From Paenibacillus sp. Soil766 (GTDB lineage: Bacteria; Bacillota; Bacilli; Paenibacillales; NBRC-103111): 64,000 nt of DNA. Below, piece by piece: positions 9,563 through 19,100 of this stretch (position 1 is its first letter; every line of letters starts with the position of its first letter). The notes under the pieces are model-generated. The model was not told where the DNA came from, made no database searches, and was given only the letters and a program-made list of their open reading frames with translations. Both the position numbers and the translations under genes were made by a program. Location: positions 80,043-144,042 of the forward strand of contig NZ_LMSJ01000016.1 in the NCBI RefSeq assembly GCF_001428105.1, in the 5' to 3' direction.

Positions 9563-10468
9563 ATGTCATTCACGATCAAAAGAATCATTCGTAACTATGA
9601 TTTATACTTGCTTCTGCTGCCGACGCTTGCTTATTTTATTATTTTTCATTATGTCCCGATGTATGGTGTGCAGATCGCATTTAAAAATTTCAATCCGATT
9701 AAAGGGATTATGGGCAGTCCTTGGGTTGGCTTCGATAATTTTGAACGGTTCTTTCAATCTTATCAGTTGGGAACGATTATTAGAAATACGCTGGGTATCA
9801 GCATTTTTGAGCTACTTGTGGCATTCCCTGCTCCAATCCTCTTGGCGCTAATGATTAATCAACTAACCAACGAGCGTTTTAAACGACTTGTGCAAACGGT
9901 TACATATGCGCCGCATTTTATTTCCACCGTTGTTGTCGTCGGGATTGTGTATTTGCTTCTGTCTCCCAAAACAGGTGCAGTAAACAGCCTGCTGGGTGTA
10001 TTCAACATCGAGCCTATCTTTTTTATGGGCAGTGCAGACTGGTTCAAGACGGTGTTCGTCTTCTCTGGTATTTGGCAAAATATAGGATGGGGAACGATCA
10101 TTTATCTGGCAGCACTGACATCGGTGAATCCAGAGTATCATGAGGCAGCGGTTGTTGACGGAGCAACGAAACTGCAGCGTGTCTTCCACATCGATATTCC
10201 GGCAATTTTGCCGACTGTCATCATTATGCTGATCATGAACATGGGTCATATGATGAGTGTTGGGTTCGAGAAGGTGTATTTGATGCAAAATCAACTTAAC
10301 ATCGATTCATCAGAGACGATTCAAACTTATGTGTATAAAGCAGGGCTTGTACAAGCGCAGTATAGCTATTCTTCGGCAATTGGTTTGTTTAATACCGTCA
10401 TTAATTTCATCTTATTAATCAGTGTGAACCAAATAGCGAAATCGCTAAAACAAACAAGCTTATGGTAA
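9563..10468 (+). CDS. LplB-type carbohydrate ABC permease (module B)
   Basis: A 301-residue permease with about six membrane segments. The N-terminal pattern IIFHYVPMYGVQIAFKNF and the following GSPWVGFDNF are diagnostic of LplB-type subunits. The EAA loop is HEAAVVDGATKLQRV near residue 193. A GGAGGTGATAACAAA ribosome binding site precedes the ATG. An overlapping open frame from 9405 lacks such a site and is not counted. The 168 bases between the regulator and this gene hold only imperfect AT-rich repeats near 9450-9480, which might be an operator, and no clear promoter. It opens module B. Confidence 0.94.
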   Translation: MSFTIKRIIRNYDLYLLLLPTLAYFIIFHYVPMYGVQIAFKNFNPIKGIMGSPWVGFDNFERFFQSYQLGTIIRNTLGISIFELLVAFPAPILLALMINQLTNERFKRLVQTVTYAPHFISTVVVVGIVYLLLSPKTGAVNSLLGVFNIEPIFFMGSADWFKTVFVFSGIWQNIGWGTIIYLAALTSVNPEYHEAAVVDGATKLQRVFHIDIPAILPTVIIMLIMNMGHMMSVGFEKVYLMQNQLNIDSSETIQTYVYKAGLVQAQYSYSSAIGLFNTVINFILLISVNQIAKSLKQTSLW

Positions 10469-10486
10469 AAGGGGAGAGGTAAATCT

Positions 10487-11371
10487 ATGAAGCTGGCAAG
10501 AAATAGGACGGATATTACCTTCGATGTCATCAACTATTCGTTGATTGTGATTCTACTCCTACTTGTTCTCTATCCGCTATATTTTGTTGTTACAGCTTCT
10601 GTGACGAATCCGGATTTGGTTTACTCTGGAAAGCTGTTATTTTTTCCTCAGGAATTGACATGGGATGGCTATACAAGGCTGTTTTCCGATGCGACCATTT
10701 GGGTTGGTTTCAAAAATTCATTATGGTATACAGTTACCGGAACAACGTTGAATGTCGTGCTGACGGTTATGGCCGGTTACGCCCTTTCCAGAACGGATCT
10801 CGTCGGAAGAAATGCCTTCATGTTCCTGCTTGTATTTACGATGTTCTTCGGCGGTGGGTTGATACCAACTTACCTGCTAGTGAAAGATCTCGGTATTCTG
10901 AATACAACCTGGGCGATGATCCTTCCGAATGCGGTCTCGGTCTTTAATGTCATCATTGTTCGTACATTTTTTCAATCGAACGTGCCAACGGAGGTGCTTG
11001 AATCGGCCATGATTGATGGCTGCTCGAACATTAAGTTTTTTGTTAAAATCGCCATTCCTCTGGCGATGCCGATCGTGGCGGTGATGGTGCTCTTCTATGC
11101 CGTTGGGCATTGGAATTCCTATTTCCAAGCGTTGATTTATTTGAAAAGCAACGGCTTGCAGCCGCTGCAAATTATTTTGCGGAACATCCTCATTATGAAC
11201 GAAGGTTCTGATTTGCAAAATTTAATGGACGGCTCCCAAGAGCAGCAAAAAAAGCTCGAGTTAATGAAATACGCCATTATTATCGTTTCCAGTCTACCTA
11301 TGATGATCTTGTACCCGTTTCTTCAGAGATATTTTGTGAAAGGCGCATTAGTTGGTTCATTAAAAGGATAG
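10487..11371 (+). CDS. YtcP-type carbohydrate ABC permease (module B)
   Basis: A 294-residue permease, the usual partner of LplB-type subunits. It shows the family pattern VLYPLYFVVTASVTNPD near the start, MFFGGGLIPTYLLVKDLG in the middle, the EAA loop ESAMIDGCSNIKFFV near residue 172, and a C-terminal FVKGALVGSLKG. It starts 18 bases after the preceding gene with a GGGGAGAGG ribosome binding site. It is expected to pair with the 9563 product and import oligosaccharides delivered by the 11433 lipoprotein. Confidence 0.94.
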   Translation: MKLARNRTDITFDVINYSLIVILLLLVLYPLYFVVTASVTNPDLVYSGKLLFFPQELTWDGYTRLFSDATIWVGFKNSLWYTVTGTTLNVVLTVMAGYALSRTDLVGRNAFMFLLVFTMFFGGGLIPTYLLVKDLGILNTTWAMILPNAVSVFNVIIVRTFFQSNVPTEVLESAMIDGCSNIKFFVKIAIPLAMPIVAVMVLFYAVGHWNSYFQALIYLKSNGLQPLQIILRNILIMNEGSDLQNLMDGSQEQQKKLELMKYAIIIVSSLPMMILYPFLQRYFVKGALVGSLKG

Positions 11372-11432
11372 TCACAGAACTCAGGTTTGATCAAGTAAAC
11401 TATTATCTAATTGGAAGGTATGGTGCTGGGAT

Positions 11433-13049
11433 ATGAATCGTAAATGGGGATTAAGTACAGTTGCACTCACATTAAGTATGGCTGTTGGACTTGCAGGATG
11501 TGGAGATAAGGAGGCAGCAACGGTTGACGGTCAGAAAGCGACGACAGCGCAAGTACCGAGTAATCTTAACGTAACCGACTTTCCAATTGCCAAAGAAAAG
11601 CTAACATTAAACATTGCTGCTTTCAAACCACCATCAGGCAAAGACTTGAATGATTATAAGTTCTTCCAGGATATCGAGACCAAAACGAACATCCACATCA
11701 ATTGGAATCTGACACCAGGAAGCAGCTGGCAGGAAAAGAAGAATCTGCTATTTGCCGGCGGCGAGCTGCCAGACGCCTTCTATGCGCATGGCATTTTGAG
11801 CGAAGATACGGATGTAGTTAAATATGGTTCCCAGGGTATTCTCATTCCATTGGAAGGCTATATCGATACCTATGCGCCGAACGTAAAGAAGCTGCTGCAG
11901 GATAATCCCGTGTACAAGAAGCAATTAACGGCACCGGATGGACATATCTATTCACTGCCGACCATTGATGAAACATATTCAAGAACGAAATCAACGATGT
12001 TCATTAACAAGAAATGGTTAGATGAGTTAAAGCTGCCTATGCCGACGACAACCGATGAATTGTATCAAACTTTGAAAGCTTTCAAAGAGAACGATGTTGG
12101 AGGTAACAACAAGAAGGATCAGATTCCGATGTCCTTTTTGCAAAATTGGAATAATGATGTGAACTCCTTGTTCGGCGCTTTCGGTCGCATCGACCGTGAC
12201 GTTCACAAAGCGGGTAACAATCACCTGTCCGTTGAGAATAACAAAGTAATTTATACGGCTGTTCAGCCGGAATATAAGGCAGCCATCCAATATGTTAATA
12301 AGTTGATTTCCGAAGGATTAGTTGATCAGGAAAGCTTTACGCAGGATACCAAAGTGTTCAATGCCAAAACCGCTAAAGGGATTGTAGGCGTCGCATTTGA
12401 CTGGAATCCGGCTAACCAAGATTACGTTTCGCTTCCGCCACTGAAAGGGCCAGCGGGACAGAAACCCGTGTGGGCGGAATACCCTGCAGGAATTCTGCTA
12501 AGAGGTTCATTCGCAATTACGAATGTGAATAAGAATCCCGAAGCAACCATTCGTTGGATCGATAACATGTATGATCCGAAAAATTCCATGCAGCTTAGCA
12601 AAGGTGTGATTGGCGGGCAAAGCTTGAAAGAGCGCTCAGATGGCAAGTATGAAGTTGTGAATCTTCCGCAAGGGGCTAATGAGGATGATTTCAAACAAGT
12701 GCCTCCAACGGCTTATTCCGTTTGGGCTACCACGAAGGCAGCGAGTGACATGGCTGTAGCTGCTTCTTCAGGTAAACGGACTAAAATCGATATTGATGCC
12801 GTTTATGCGCCATTTCTTGTCAATGATTCATTCCCGAAAGCCTATTTCACTGCCGAAGAAAATGATCAAATTTCACGTTATTTGACGGATGTGGATGCCT
12901 ATGTTAGTAAGATGTATGCCAAATGGATGATGTCTGGCGGTATTGACAAAGAATGGGACGACTACGTGAAGAAGCTGAACGAAATGGGTCTGGATAAAAT
13001 GATGAAGATTTATCAAACGGTGTATGACCGCTATCAGGCCACCAAATAA
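11433..13049 (+). CDS. LipO-type substrate-binding lipoprotein (module B)
   Basis: A 538-residue solute-binding lipoprotein of the long class that accompanies LplB/YtcP permeases. The lipobox is GLAGC near residue 23, after a short hydrophobic stretch. The fold pattern fits the family: a region on a non-native N-lobe, STMFINKKWLDELKLPMPTT, a calcium-loop-like ENDVGGNNKKDQIP segment, and a C-terminal KEWDDYVKKLNEMGLDKM typical of LipO proteins. The ligand is probably a lyase-released acidic oligosaccharide because the next two genes are PL8 lyases. A good hairpin terminator follows, so the lyases may be expressed at a lower or separate level. Confidence 0.93.
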   Translation: MNRKWGLSTVALTLSMAVGLAGCGDKEAATVDGQKATTAQVPSNLNVTDFPIAKEKLTLNIAAFKPPSGKDLNDYKFFQDIETKTNIHINWNLTPGSSWQEKKNLLFAGGELPDAFYAHGILSEDTDVVKYGSQGILIPLEGYIDTYAPNVKKLLQDNPVYKKQLTAPDGHIYSLPTIDETYSRTKSTMFINKKWLDELKLPMPTTTDELYQTLKAFKENDVGGNNKKDQIPMSFLQNWNNDVNSLFGAFGRIDRDVHKAGNNHLSVENNKVIYTAVQPEYKAAIQYVNKLISEGLVDQESFTQDTKVFNAKTAKGIVGVAFDWNPANQDYVSLPPLKGPAGQKPVWAEYPAGILLRGSFAITNVNKNPEATIRWIDNMYDPKNSMQLSKGVIGGQSLKERSDGKYEVVNLPQGANEDDFKQVPPTAYSVWATTKAASDMAVAASSGKRTKIDIDAVYAPFLVNDSFPKAYFTAEENDQISRYLTDVDAYVSKMYAKWMMSGGIDKEWDDYVKKLNEMGLDKMMKIYQTVYDRYQATK

Positions 13050-13077
13050 CGACGGCCGCTTCTTCTGAACAACAGGG

Positions 13078-13126
13078 GATGGCTGTCCCATAGTCTAAGG
13101 ACGAAGGGATAGTCATTCTTTTTTTT
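13078..13126 (+). terminator. Hairpin terminator between importer and PL8 lyase genes
   Basis: GATGGCTGTCCC pairs with GGGATAGTCAT (with two G-U pairs) and is followed by an eight-T run. It ends only about 33 bases before the lyase start, so some transcription must read through or start close by. Confidence 0.75.
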
Positions 13127-13159
13127 ACTTAAAAAGGGATGATGGAAAGGGGAGTACAC

Positions 13160-16100
13160 ATGAAGATATGTTCTTTTGACAATGGAATCCCACCGCAATT
13201 TATTTGTGATAAAGGCTCACAATTGTCTATAAGCGACCAGTATTACAAATACGGTAGGCACAGTCTGCAATGGGACTATAGCGCGGATTCCTATTTGAAA
13301 ATGAATGAATCGATTCTTTACCGTCCTTATCAAGAGGGCTCGATCAGTCAGGAACGCGATTCGTTCGTTGTATGGATCTATAACGGAGAGCCAATTTCAG
13401 ATGTAGTTACCTTTCAATTTGGACGGAAGGATCAAGTGGATTGTCAGTTTGCGTTTCACCTTAATTTCCGTGGGTGGCGTACGGCTTGGGTTGCGTATGA
13501 GCGAGATATGCAAGGAGATCCTCATCCAGAAATGGATACACTGACGATTCGCGCACCGCAGACAATCGGCACGGGGACGTTACACATCAATCAGCTCATG
13601 CTGAACACGCGCATCGATCCTCGTTTTCATACGCGAGATAAGCAAGTACCGTTCGTTAATCTGGAGGCAGATCTGAAAGCGAATGCACATTGGCTTAGTT
13701 TGCTTGCATTTGATGAGCTGGAGCGGAGGCATTCAATGCCTGATGTAGTATCTTCTGAGCAGCAAAGGGCTCATGGGATTATCCATAAGCGGTTCGAGGA
13801 ATTGGTCTTTCAAGAGCGGACTGTCGAGCAAGACGACATGATGCGAATAAAGGAGACTTTCTCTACCTTCGGAATTTCTCGCAATGGAAATGTGATCTCA
13901 GGAAGGCCAATTGATCTTCCTTTCTTCGACCATTTTCCAAAAGTTGAGAGGGAACGATGGAAGGAACTTGCGAACAGTGTACAGCTATCCACTTACACGG
14001 ATTTCATGATGGACATTGCCGTCTGCTTTCGGTCTACCGAACATGTGGGTTGGAAACAAGATCTGCACGTGATGTTTATCGATTTACTGGACCATCTGGA
14101 TGAGCAAGGATGGACGTATGGCAGCTCCCAAGGGACTGTCCATCATTTCGGATACAATTATCGCAATTATTATCCAGCTGCATACTTGATGCGAGATGAA
14201 TTGGCACAAGCAGGTCGGCTTGAACGAACACAGAAAACGATGTATTGGTTTAGCGGCGCAGGGCGCATTCACTCACCGATTGAAGACATTGAAGGGAATA
14301 TTGATATATTCAACACGACACTTCATGGCATACTGGCAAGTCTGCTGATCATGCCCGATTCCCCAACGAAAGTCCAAGAGCTGACATCGTTCAGTGAATG
14401 GCTCAGTCAATCCCTACTACCCGCGCCTGGCCTAAGGTCGGCTTACAAATCAGACGGTTCTGCCTACCATCATGTTAACCATTACCCCGCATACGCAATA
14501 GGCGGCTTCCTCGGCGTTACGCCTGTCATCTATCTGCTTAGTGGTACCGCGTATCGAGTGGATGAACGAGCTCACGTCTCTGTTCGCAAAGCGTTGCTAG
14601 CCATGCGATTGTACACCAACAAATACGAATGGCTGGTAAGTCTATCGGCACGACATCCTACGGGGAAGGGGCAATTGGAGGTTGAGCCTTTTAAATATTT
14701 GGCGTTAGCCGGAACTCCTGAGGGGTTACAGTCGGTTGACAAAGAGGTGGCTGCTGCTTATTTACGGCTGAATCATGACGCGGAGAAATCAGAAGTTGTT
14801 GAACGGTTTCTAGGGATGGGTATTGCACCAGAAGAGGATCCAAATGGACATTGGACGATGAATTTTGCAGCGCTGGCGATACATCGCAGAGGCTCGTGGC
14901 TAGTAGGCGCAAGAGGTCATAGTCGTTATTTGTGGGCGAACGAATCGTATGTCAGCGCCAACCTCTATGGTCGGTACATTTCGCATGGTCATGTGCAGAT
15001 CATGAGTCAAGGCCATCCCATCAATAATGAGTCTAGCGGCTATCATCATGATGGCTGGGATTGGAACCGCTGGCCAGGGACAACGACTGTGCATAAACCG
15101 ATACCAGAACTGCGTTCGGATGTGCGAAACGTGGATACGTTTAGTGGTTTCGAGGAAATGTTGCTTTCAGATGAAACGTATGCTGGCGGATTGAACTTAG
15201 AGGGTCGCAACGGCATGTTCGCGATGAAGCTGCACGAGCATCCCAAATATGAAGGCAGTCACCGTGCTCGCAAATCCGTCTTCTTCTTCGATAATCGGAT
15301 TATATGTCTGGGCTCCGATATCGAGAATACGAATACGACCTATCCAACCGAAACGACACTATTTCAGAATCACCTCGCTGATCAGGGAAGTCCAATTTGG
15401 GTGAATAACCATAACCCAATTATTGAATTTCCATACGCGTGTGAGCATGTTCTGGACGAATCCATATGGGTTCTGGATCAATTGGAGAATGGTTATTATG
15501 TTCCAGCAGGACAAACGCTGTCGTTGTCCAGATGCGTTCAGCATTCCAAACATCAATCTACGGATGCGGATACGCAGGGTAGTTTTGCTGCTGCTTGGTT
15601 GGGTCATGGCTGCGCACCGCAACAAGGGAGCTACGAATATACGATACTTGTGAAAACGGATCGGGATGATCTCGAAGCCTTTTGCAAGAACATGCAAAGT
15701 GTGGCATTAGCGCCGTATAGCGTGCTTCGCAAAGATCGCAGTGCCCACATCGTGAAGGATCTTGCGAACCAAACGACGGCTTATGCGATATTTGAGGCGA
15801 ATACGAGTGTCGATACAGGATGGCTTTATGATGTCGACACGCCATCAATGATCATGATCCGAGAGGCAGGCGATGAACTTATCATTAGCGCGGTCGATCC
15901 GGATTTACGCTTATATGAAGGCAAGGAATCCGATCAATATGATGAGGGAGGTAACCAAGTAGAAGTTAGCGTGTATTCTCGTAAATGGGTCCATGCTGAG
16001 AGCATACCGTCCACAATGCGGCTCATCCTGAGAGGGAATTGGATCTTGAAAGATGATTATTTGGGTTGTCGACTCGCCGCAGGAAATGGAGATGATTATT

Positions 16101-16165
16101 CAACGGTAATAGAAATTGCGTGTAAGGACGCAATGCCACGGGAGTTTGTTGTGCAGAAAAAATGA
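13160..16165 (+). CDS. PL8 chondroitinase-ABC-type lyase, cytoplasmic
   Basis: A 1001-residue polysaccharide lyase family 8 protein. It resembles chondroitin sulfate ABC lyase I throughout: an N-terminal sugar-binding sandwich (FDNGIPPQF, about 1-190), an alpha-helical catalytic domain, and C-terminal beta sandwiches (DGWDWNRWPGTTTVHKP; ARKSVFFFDNRIICLGSDI). The four catalytic residues of the Proteus vulgaris enzyme (H501, Y508, R560, E653) align with H438, Y445, R498 and E595, with spacings 7, 53 and 97 against 7, 52 and 93. ABC lyases eliminate chondroitin and dermatan sulfates to unsaturated disaccharides. There is no signal peptide, so it should work inside the cell on imported oligosaccharides, unlike the secreted homologues. 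The start is the ATG at 13160, preceded by AAAGGGGAG; an earlier ATG at 13139 lacks a site. The next gene begins 16 bases after its stop. Confidence 0.92.
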   Translation: MKICSFDNGIPPQFICDKGSQLSISDQYYKYGRHSLQWDYSADSYLKMNESILYRPYQEGSISQERDSFVVWIYNGEPISDVVTFQFGRKDQVDCQFAFHLNFRGWRTAWVAYERDMQGDPHPEMDTLTIRAPQTIGTGTLHINQLMLNTRIDPRFHTRDKQVPFVNLEADLKANAHWLSLLAFDELERRHSMPDVVSSEQQRAHGIIHKRFEELVFQERTVEQDDMMRIKETFSTFGISRNGNVISGRPIDLPFFDHFPKVERERWKELANSVQLSTYTDFMMDIAVCFRSTEHVGWKQDLHVMFIDLLDHLDEQGWTYGSSQGTVHHFGYNYRNYYPAAYLMRDELAQAGRLERTQKTMYWFSGAGRIHSPIEDIEGNIDIFNTTLHGILASLLIMPDSPTKVQELTSFSEWLSQSLLPAPGLRSAYKSDGSAYHHVNHYPAYAIGGFLGVTPVIYLLSGTAYRVDERAHVSVRKALLAMRLYTNKYEWLVSLSARHPTGKGQLEVEPFKYLALAGTPEGLQSVDKEVAAAYLRLNHDAEKSEVVERFLGMGIAPEEDPNGHWTMNFAALAIHRRGSWLVGARGHSRYLWANESYVSANLYGRYISHGHVQIMSQGHPINNESSGYHHDGWDWNRWPGTTTVHKPIPELRSDVRNVDTFSGFEEMLLSDETYAGGLNLEGRNGMFAMKLHEHPKYEGSHRARKSVFFFDNRIICLGSDIENTNTTYPTETTLFQNHLADQGSPIWVNNHNPIIEFPYACEHVLDESIWVLDQLENGYYVPAGQTLSLSRCVQHSKHQSTDADTQGSFAAAWLGHGCAPQQGSYEYTILVKTDRDDLEAFCKNMQSVALAPYSVLRKDRSAHIVKDLANQTTAYAIFEANTSVDTGWLYDVDTPSMIMIREAGDELIISAVDPDLRLYEGKESDQYDEGGNQVEVSVYSRKWVHAESIPSTMRLILRGNWILKDDYLGCRLAAGNGDDYSTVIEIACKDAMPREFVVQKK

Positions 16166-16181
16166 TAAATGGGGGCGTAAA

Positions 16182-19100
16182 ATGAGACTTTCAATGAAGA
16201 AATGGATGGCTAGTCTACTTGTATTTGTGATCTTCTTCTCATTATGGATAAGTCCGGGTCTGGGTGGGTTACCACCCGCCCTAGGGGCAGCAACCGTTCA
16301 CGTCAGTGTAAATTATGATGAAAGTGCGACGGCCAAAAACACGAAGATTTACAATGGGACAACCTACACGGGGACAATTGGAGGTGCCTGGGGGACTTAT
16401 AATTCTGCAGCAAATACAGATTATGTCATGATGGCACAAGCCCCCTTGCGTGATGATTACAGTCTCAAGATGACTTCCAATACAACCAACCTGAATACCG
16501 GTAGAAACAATTTGGGTGGTGCTGTAGCAGGAAATAGCGGAATTTCGGGTAATCTTGTGTTCGAAGCTTCGGTCTACATGAATAGTACACAGCATCGCAG
16601 GGACATACAATTCAGGAGCTTAAATGCACCCGTTCCTGCCTCGGCAACTACGAATGTCTCTGTCCTTTCCTTTGATAACACGGGGAAGATAAAGGATGCG
16701 AATAATACAGCGCTAGCCAATTATGAGGCGAATACGTGGTACCGTTTGAAACTATTCGTTGATAACACGGCGAGGAAGGTAAGCTATTTTGCCAATGATC
16801 AATTTCTAGGAGAAGCGTCCCTTCCAGCGGCATGGTTGAATATCAGACACATCTATTTATATCAATATTATAAAAGTGGAGTACAAGGTGAGTTCTATGT
16901 AGATGATCTTAAACTCGCGGATTATGTACCCGTGTCAGGTCTAACTACCTCACTTAATGCACTTGAATTATCAGAGACGACCCATTCTACCATCACGGCA
17001 ACTACCCTGCCTGCAGATGCATCGGATCAACGCTTCGTATGGGAGGTGGATGATCCAACGGTTGCTACTGTCACTTATGGCTTGATTAGCGCCTTGAAGG
17101 AAGGCAACACGACCGTTACGGTGAGCACTTATGGAGGCGCATTCACCAAAACGATTCCGATAGCCGTAGTAAAACCAGTCCCATTGACCAACATTACCTT
17201 ACCCAACCAATCTTCCTTGGTTGCAGGGAAAACACTGCCCTTACAGGTTGTATTCCAACCTGATAACGCGACGAACAAAAAGCTGAACTGGCAGTCATCA
17301 GATTCGAGTGTTGCAACGGTTGATACGAATGGGGTAGTCACTGGAATTGCTGCAGGAAATGCAACGATAACGGCTACATCGCAATTAAACGCTGGGCTTA
17401 CAAGCCATACTTCGGTAACCGTGACACCATTTATTCCCCTTGTAAGTGTAAGTTTTACGAATGCGCCGTTACAAATGACCAACTATGATACCTTTCAATT
17501 GGAAACTGACGTTGTGCCAGCTAACGCGACCGATAAGCTGCTGACATGGCAATCGAATAATTCCTCAATTATTCGTGTTGATGAGAATGGACTTGTAAGC
17601 GCGTTGAAAGTAGGCACGGCAATTATCACGGTAACTTCGTCCAATGGTAAGCAAGCCTCTGCGACGATTGATGTAAAGGCTCCCGTACTGAAAGATCCCC
17701 AAGAGTACGATAAGCTAAGAATTCGCTGGAAGGAAACGATAACGGGGAAGGACACTTTAGACGTTACGAACAATGAAATTAAGAGAAGAATTGATGACAA
17801 TGCAGCGAAAGCCCAATTGTATTGGGATAGCCTGCAAATGGATAGTGGCAGCACTACGCTTTGGACGGATTTAGTGCCTTCCGCATCGGATTCAACTTTC
17901 GTACTTGATCACTATACACGTTTGAAAACGATGGCACAGGCATACGCAACGAAGGGAACGCTTCTCTCTAACAATCCAGAGTTAAAGGTGGACATTCTTC
18001 AAGCTATGGATTGGATGTTAGACCATTTATATACGAACTCAGGGGTGGAATTTGGCAATTGGTGGAACTGGGATATTGGTATACCAACGCGGTTAGCGGA
18101 TATTCTTATCCTCCTGTATGACGATTTGACGCCAGAGCAAATTGCAAGGAATACAGCAAGTATCGATCATTACATTGGTGATGTTAGTTTACCTACGTTT
18201 ACACAGGTCGGGGCCAATCGTTCGGATATTATGTTGATTGAAACGAGAATGGGTCTTGTAGAGAAAAATTATGATCGTCTTATTCAGGCACGTGATGGAT
18301 TAACGCCGCTATTTGATTATGTGACAACAGGTGATGGTTTCTATGAGGATGGTTCATTTATCCAGCATAGTAAGGTCGCTTATACAGGTAGTTATGGTGA
18401 AGTGCTTATTAGTGGCATGGGGAATTTGCTGCTGTTATTGAATGGGAGCACTTGGCAGCCCGTAGTTCCTGAGGTAGAGCATGTGTATCGATGGATCCGA
18501 GAAGGTTATGCGCCGGTCATGTACAAAGGACAGATCTTGGATATGACGCGGGGGCGTGCGATCGTTAGGGAAGGCTTAGATGCCTATGGATCAGCCAAAA
18601 ATATACTACTTGGTATGTCTCGTATCGCGCAAACGGCTTCAGCGGAGAGGGCTGCCTATTTAAAAAGCTTCATTAAATATCACTTCCAGTTTCTATTGGC
18701 TAGAGGGCTGACATACAGTCAACTCCCTCTGGATTTGGCAGATACGATAAAAGAATGGATCGAGAACCCGGCTATTCAGCCCATAGCCGAACTTCCAGAG
18801 CACTTTGAAATGAATGCAATGGCTCGCAGCATACATGTAGGCAATGGCTATCTATTTGGCGTGAGCAAGAGTTCTAAGCGAATTGTAACCTATGAGTTGA
18901 CGAATGGTGAAAATGCGAAAGGCTGGTATACCGGTGATGGCATGACCTATCTGTACAATAATGATGTAGCGCAATACACGGATAACTATTGGGCAACCCT
19001 TAATTGGTATCGCTTACCAGGTACAACTGTCGTTGTGAGACCCAGGACTTCCGATCAGTACCAATATGGCGATGGGGAATCATCTCCTGCAAATGCTTGG

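Noticed and set aside
9405..9851. 148-residue frame overlapping the start of the LplB-type permease
   Set aside because: It lies mostly inside the permease gene in another frame, has no clear ribosome binding site and an unlikely composition.
16116..16181. Upstream start of the anchored PL8 lyase inside the previous gene
   Set aside because: It would place a hydrophilic Cys/Arg-rich stretch before the signal peptide and has no ribosome binding site.
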